64,000 nucleotides of DNA from Branchiostoma floridae (lineage: Eukaryota; Chordata; Leptocardii; Amphioxiformes; Branchiostomatidae), in assembly GCF_000003815.2 (NCBI RefSeq), contig NC_049992.1, positions 1,883,379-1,947,378 of the forward strand, in the 5' to 3' direction. Position 1 is the first letter of the stretch. Each line of letters starts with the position of its first letter. Shown here one piece after another: positions 61,401-64,000 of the stretch. The notes under the pieces are model-generated. The model was not told where the DNA came from. It did no database searches and saw only the letters and a program-made list of their open reading frames with translations. The position numbers and the translations under genes are program-made.

Positions 61401-63983
61401 GGTCTCACGGCAGACAGACTGGAGGCAGTTCTATCTTACCTACTGCAGCCGGTGGGAACTGTCCTCAGGTACAAGGACATACCTGAACTCAAGGAACTTG
61501 TTTTCCATGATCCTCCTGCCTTGATTGAAATCTTCAAAGATATGTTCCATCACGACACCAAAGCACTTTTCTCAACACCCAGACTACAGTATGCTAACTA
61601 TACTAGTGTACAGTTGGAAGGGTTTGAACAGGATCTGCGCGACTGTGGACTGATCCGGAAGGATGTACTGACATGTATGTTACCACCAAATGTCGCTCCT
61701 GACATTGTTACAGCTCTGATGCAACGTTTTGGCCTTTGCTTTGAGGTAAGAGCTGAGGACAAAACAGACCCTTCAAAACATATATGTCAGTACAGAATAC
61801 CTTGGTACCTGTACAAGCAAATGCCGGATGAGTTGATGAGTGTCTGGCCAGAAGACGTACCAGAGGAACAGGAACAGCTACAGCTGATGTGTGACATCAG
61901 AGGATTCTGTCCCCGGGGACTGTTTCAGAGGTTCAGTGTTGGGATCCATCCACTTGTACAGGACAGAACAGACTGGAAAGACGGGGCCATGGCCTACAGA
62001 CAGGACTATCCCGTACTGGTATGTTCCAAACCAGCTGCAGACGACACTTACATCACCATGGCAACCAGAGGCAGGCTTGCCCAAGCAGGTGAGATGTGGG
62101 GCGTGGTCCACCTACTGCTGGAGGTGCTGGTCCAGCTGCTGCAGGAGTGGCCAGGTGTGCTGTACTCCCTCCACGTCACCTGTGCGCACTGCATCAAGGC
62201 AAGACTGGACAACCCGCACCAGTACGACCTGAGGGACCGGACTGCAGATGACGGCCGTGACGTCAGATGTCCCAGAGTCAAGAGGACTGCATCAACTTCA
62301 GCAGACCTAGTCTACAGACCAAGCAGGCTTTCCGGTATGTGGCATATTTATCACATTTTAAAGACTTCATAAACTACAGACAGGCAAAACAGCAACTCAT
62401 GAGAAACAGACCAAGTATCAAAATAGTCATCAGATGTTGGTCGCTGATTCTTTGTTATTATGAACGTAACTCTGACAACATTAGATTTGGGGCTTCAATG
62501 TCAAACGTACTAAGACCTGTTGTTATTTGATCCCAATATGACCTACATTATCGCTCTAATGAAATAGGTATATATTCATAAGTTCTCACAATCTATCAAC
62601 ATTATCTCTCCTATTTCGTGGTAACGTTAACTTAACTACTGATCTGTTACAGGAAGCAACCAGCGTTGGAGGGGACGCCAAAGTTCATCGAGTCTTTGCC
62701 CCGAAGTTTCAGTGCCGTCAGGAGGTGGGTAGCCAAATTATACTTATTAAAATCGAGGCGGGAGTCTTAATTCTAGTTTGCATAGCATTGAAATTCGGTA
62801 CCGGTTAGGTCACAGAAGAATTAATCTATTGTACAGACAGCATACTTCTGTTCAGCCGCGAGACCAGCAAGACACCCAAAAGACCGTTAAGAACCAGAAC
62901 AGTTAATAGTTTTGGTTGAAGTGGTATGAGGTGCTGTTCTGCCCATCGCTATGTGCATGAAAGTTCCCTCTTTCATGGTAGCCGACGGATCACATTAGAG
63001 ATCATTATCATACCCAAAAATTCGATAATCCAGTGTCACAACCTGGGCCGCAGTCAAAAGATCAAAATAGCAGTTTTATACATAGTCATCCTATATGTTA
63101 AAAAAGGTGGCACCGTGTTTTCTGTGTGTGAAGACAACATGGCATATCGCGCATCGCATCAACATAGTTCGTTAGAGATGTTATGAATTATGAGATCAGT
63201 CAAATTTTGTGTTTAGTTAGGGAACGTCTCACGTTAGGACACCCCTGCCTTATAACAGTGTTTTAGTGTTGGTTCCAACAGCGAAGTCTAGCCTCCTTTG
63301 CAGGCTATTGGGGCCTTTTTGGCTTATAATACACTATTTGCTTATCAATTCCTTTTGTACTGAGTCGATTACCAACACATGTCAGATCCAGCTGGAGATG
63401 CACACAATCCAGGCAGCTAAAATGAGGAGAAGCCAGACTGATGCGCATGGCAGAAGAAAAGCCGATCCTGCGAACAGACCTTAGTCAGGCTGATGTGCCC
63501 TATGTGGCAGATACTGTCCTTCTCGTATAGGACTGTTTAGCCACAGTCGACGCTGTAGGGCTGATATCAATTAGGATTCTACCATGGTCAATATTGACCG
63601 ACGGAGTCCATATAACGTTATATGACTGGGTCGTTTGTGTAGCCAGTAGTGCAAAAGACATTTGTCAGCAAAAGGGCCCAGGGAGCCCGCTTTGGAGGCT
63701 ACGTGAAGCCGAAAAAGCAATGGTCCCAAGTATGTATCATTACATTGTCATTCTTCAATACCGTCTTTGCTTTTATTTTCTAAAGGTTATGCAGTACGGA
63801 TCTTGTTGCTCAACGACGAGTATGGGACTTCCAAGGGAGGAATTTCTACCATCAACTGCCAGGTGGGCCAAATCCTGGCCAAGGCCAATGCAGTCGTGTA
63901 CTGCACAGCCTTGCGTGTGCCGAAACGAGACCAGGAGGCAGCAGCCAGAGACGGCGTCCAGCTGATAGGGCCAGATCTGCTAG
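58468..63983 (+). CDS. LRR-Roc-COR (MFHAS1-like) protein with C-terminal glycosyltransferase-4-like domain, partial
   Basis: Coding starts at 58,488 (atcatcATGgct) in an exon that begins after ctcgcag at 58,467 and ends at 62,334 (tccg|gtatgt). Exons 62,653-62,724 and 63,786-63,983 follow, each joining in phase 1 (GGA Gly, GGT Gly). The last ends g|gtaaga, so the gene continues past the window. Residues ~25-665 are about 28 LRRs of 23 residues. The Roc GTPase has P-loop GKELSGKTS (695-703), DFGGHD (742-747) and SKTD (804-807). COR spans about 905-1190 (FPMLRMILPRTWLDFEQQIH, then FCPRGLFQRFSVGIHP). Exon 3 reads VRILLLNDEYGTSKGGISTI, then QVGQILAKANAVVYCTALRV, resembling GT-B/GT4 N-terminal domains. 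There is no kinase, unlike LRRK. The family acts as GTP-switch scaffolds; the fused domain's role is unknown. Confidence 0.88.
62335..62652 (+). other. intron 2 of LRR-Roc-COR gene
   Basis: Starts gtatgt, ends tctgttacag. The giant exon's ORF reads through to a stop at 62,372, so intron retention would give a protein ending soon after COR without the glycosyltransferase-like part. Confidence 0.75.
62725..63785 (+). other. intron 3 of LRR-Roc-COR gene
   Basis: Starts gtgggt, ends ttttctaaag. I tested the stretch 63,382-63,483 (acatgtcag acceptor) as an exon: in the required phase it stops at once, so it was not included. Confidence 0.7.
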
Positions 63984-64000
63984 GTAAGAAGACCGAGCCA

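Noticed and set aside
63266..63484. Possible extra exon at 63,382-63,483 in the LRR-Roc-COR gene
   Set aside because: The phase needed after 62,724 gives an immediate stop; skipping it joins 62,724 to 63,786 in frame.

Overview
The window reads as cephalochordate (amphioxus, Branchiostoma-like) nuclear DNA. The genes are intron-rich with GT-AG junctions. There is one pre-duplication CHD3/4/5 (Mi-2) gene, a large LRR-Roc-COR gene, a secreted fibrinogen-domain gene, many short foldback transposons, and minisatellites straddling exon/intron junctions. The species call is inference; the protein families are read directly from spliced exons. Five N gaps interrupt the sequence: three of exactly 100 N and two of 723 and 852 N.

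Layout. 262-1438 (+) is a two-exon secreted fibrinogen-related protein. 3.8-8.7 kb holds two arrays of one 43-bp minisatellite, each ending in a 100-N gap. Between them lie an orphan copy of a promoter/first-exon cassette and a foldback element. 8.7-12 kb has no gene I can support apart from the 3' flank of the next gene. 12,051-49,262 (-) is one CHD3/4/5 gene of at least 45 coding exons, reconstructed here by matching splice sites, phase and protein homology. It has CHDNT, two PHD fingers, two chromodomains, an SNF2 ATPase, DUF1087/DUF1086-type regions, CHDCT2, and a Pro/Gln/Ser-rich tail that vertebrate CHD4 lacks. 51,504-54,846 (-) is a complete five-exon SSR3 (TRAP-gamma) gene. 55.5-56.05 kb is the second copy of the cassette. 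58,468-63,983 (+) is a multidomain gene that runs off the window: about 28 LRRs, Roc GTPase and COR in one giant exon, then two phase-matched small exons. The last of these encodes the start of a glycosyltransferase-4-like domain.

How it fits together. CHD4/Mi-2 (NuRD remodeller) and SSR3 (ER translocon) are housekeeping genes in tandem on the minus strand. The fibrinogen-domain lectin and the LRR-Roc-COR gene, both on the plus strand, look like members of expanded innate-recognition families. The most striking structure is that a large share of the CHD exons are flanked by tandem copies of their own splice-junction region ('exon echoes'), including four copies of the Walker A-coding exon end at an exact 149-bp period. 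The candidates for undescribed biology are the LRR-Roc-COR/glycosyltransferase-like fusion, the duplicated promoter/first-exon cassette about 50 kb apart, and the minisatellite whose every unit carries an AP-1/NF-E2-type site.
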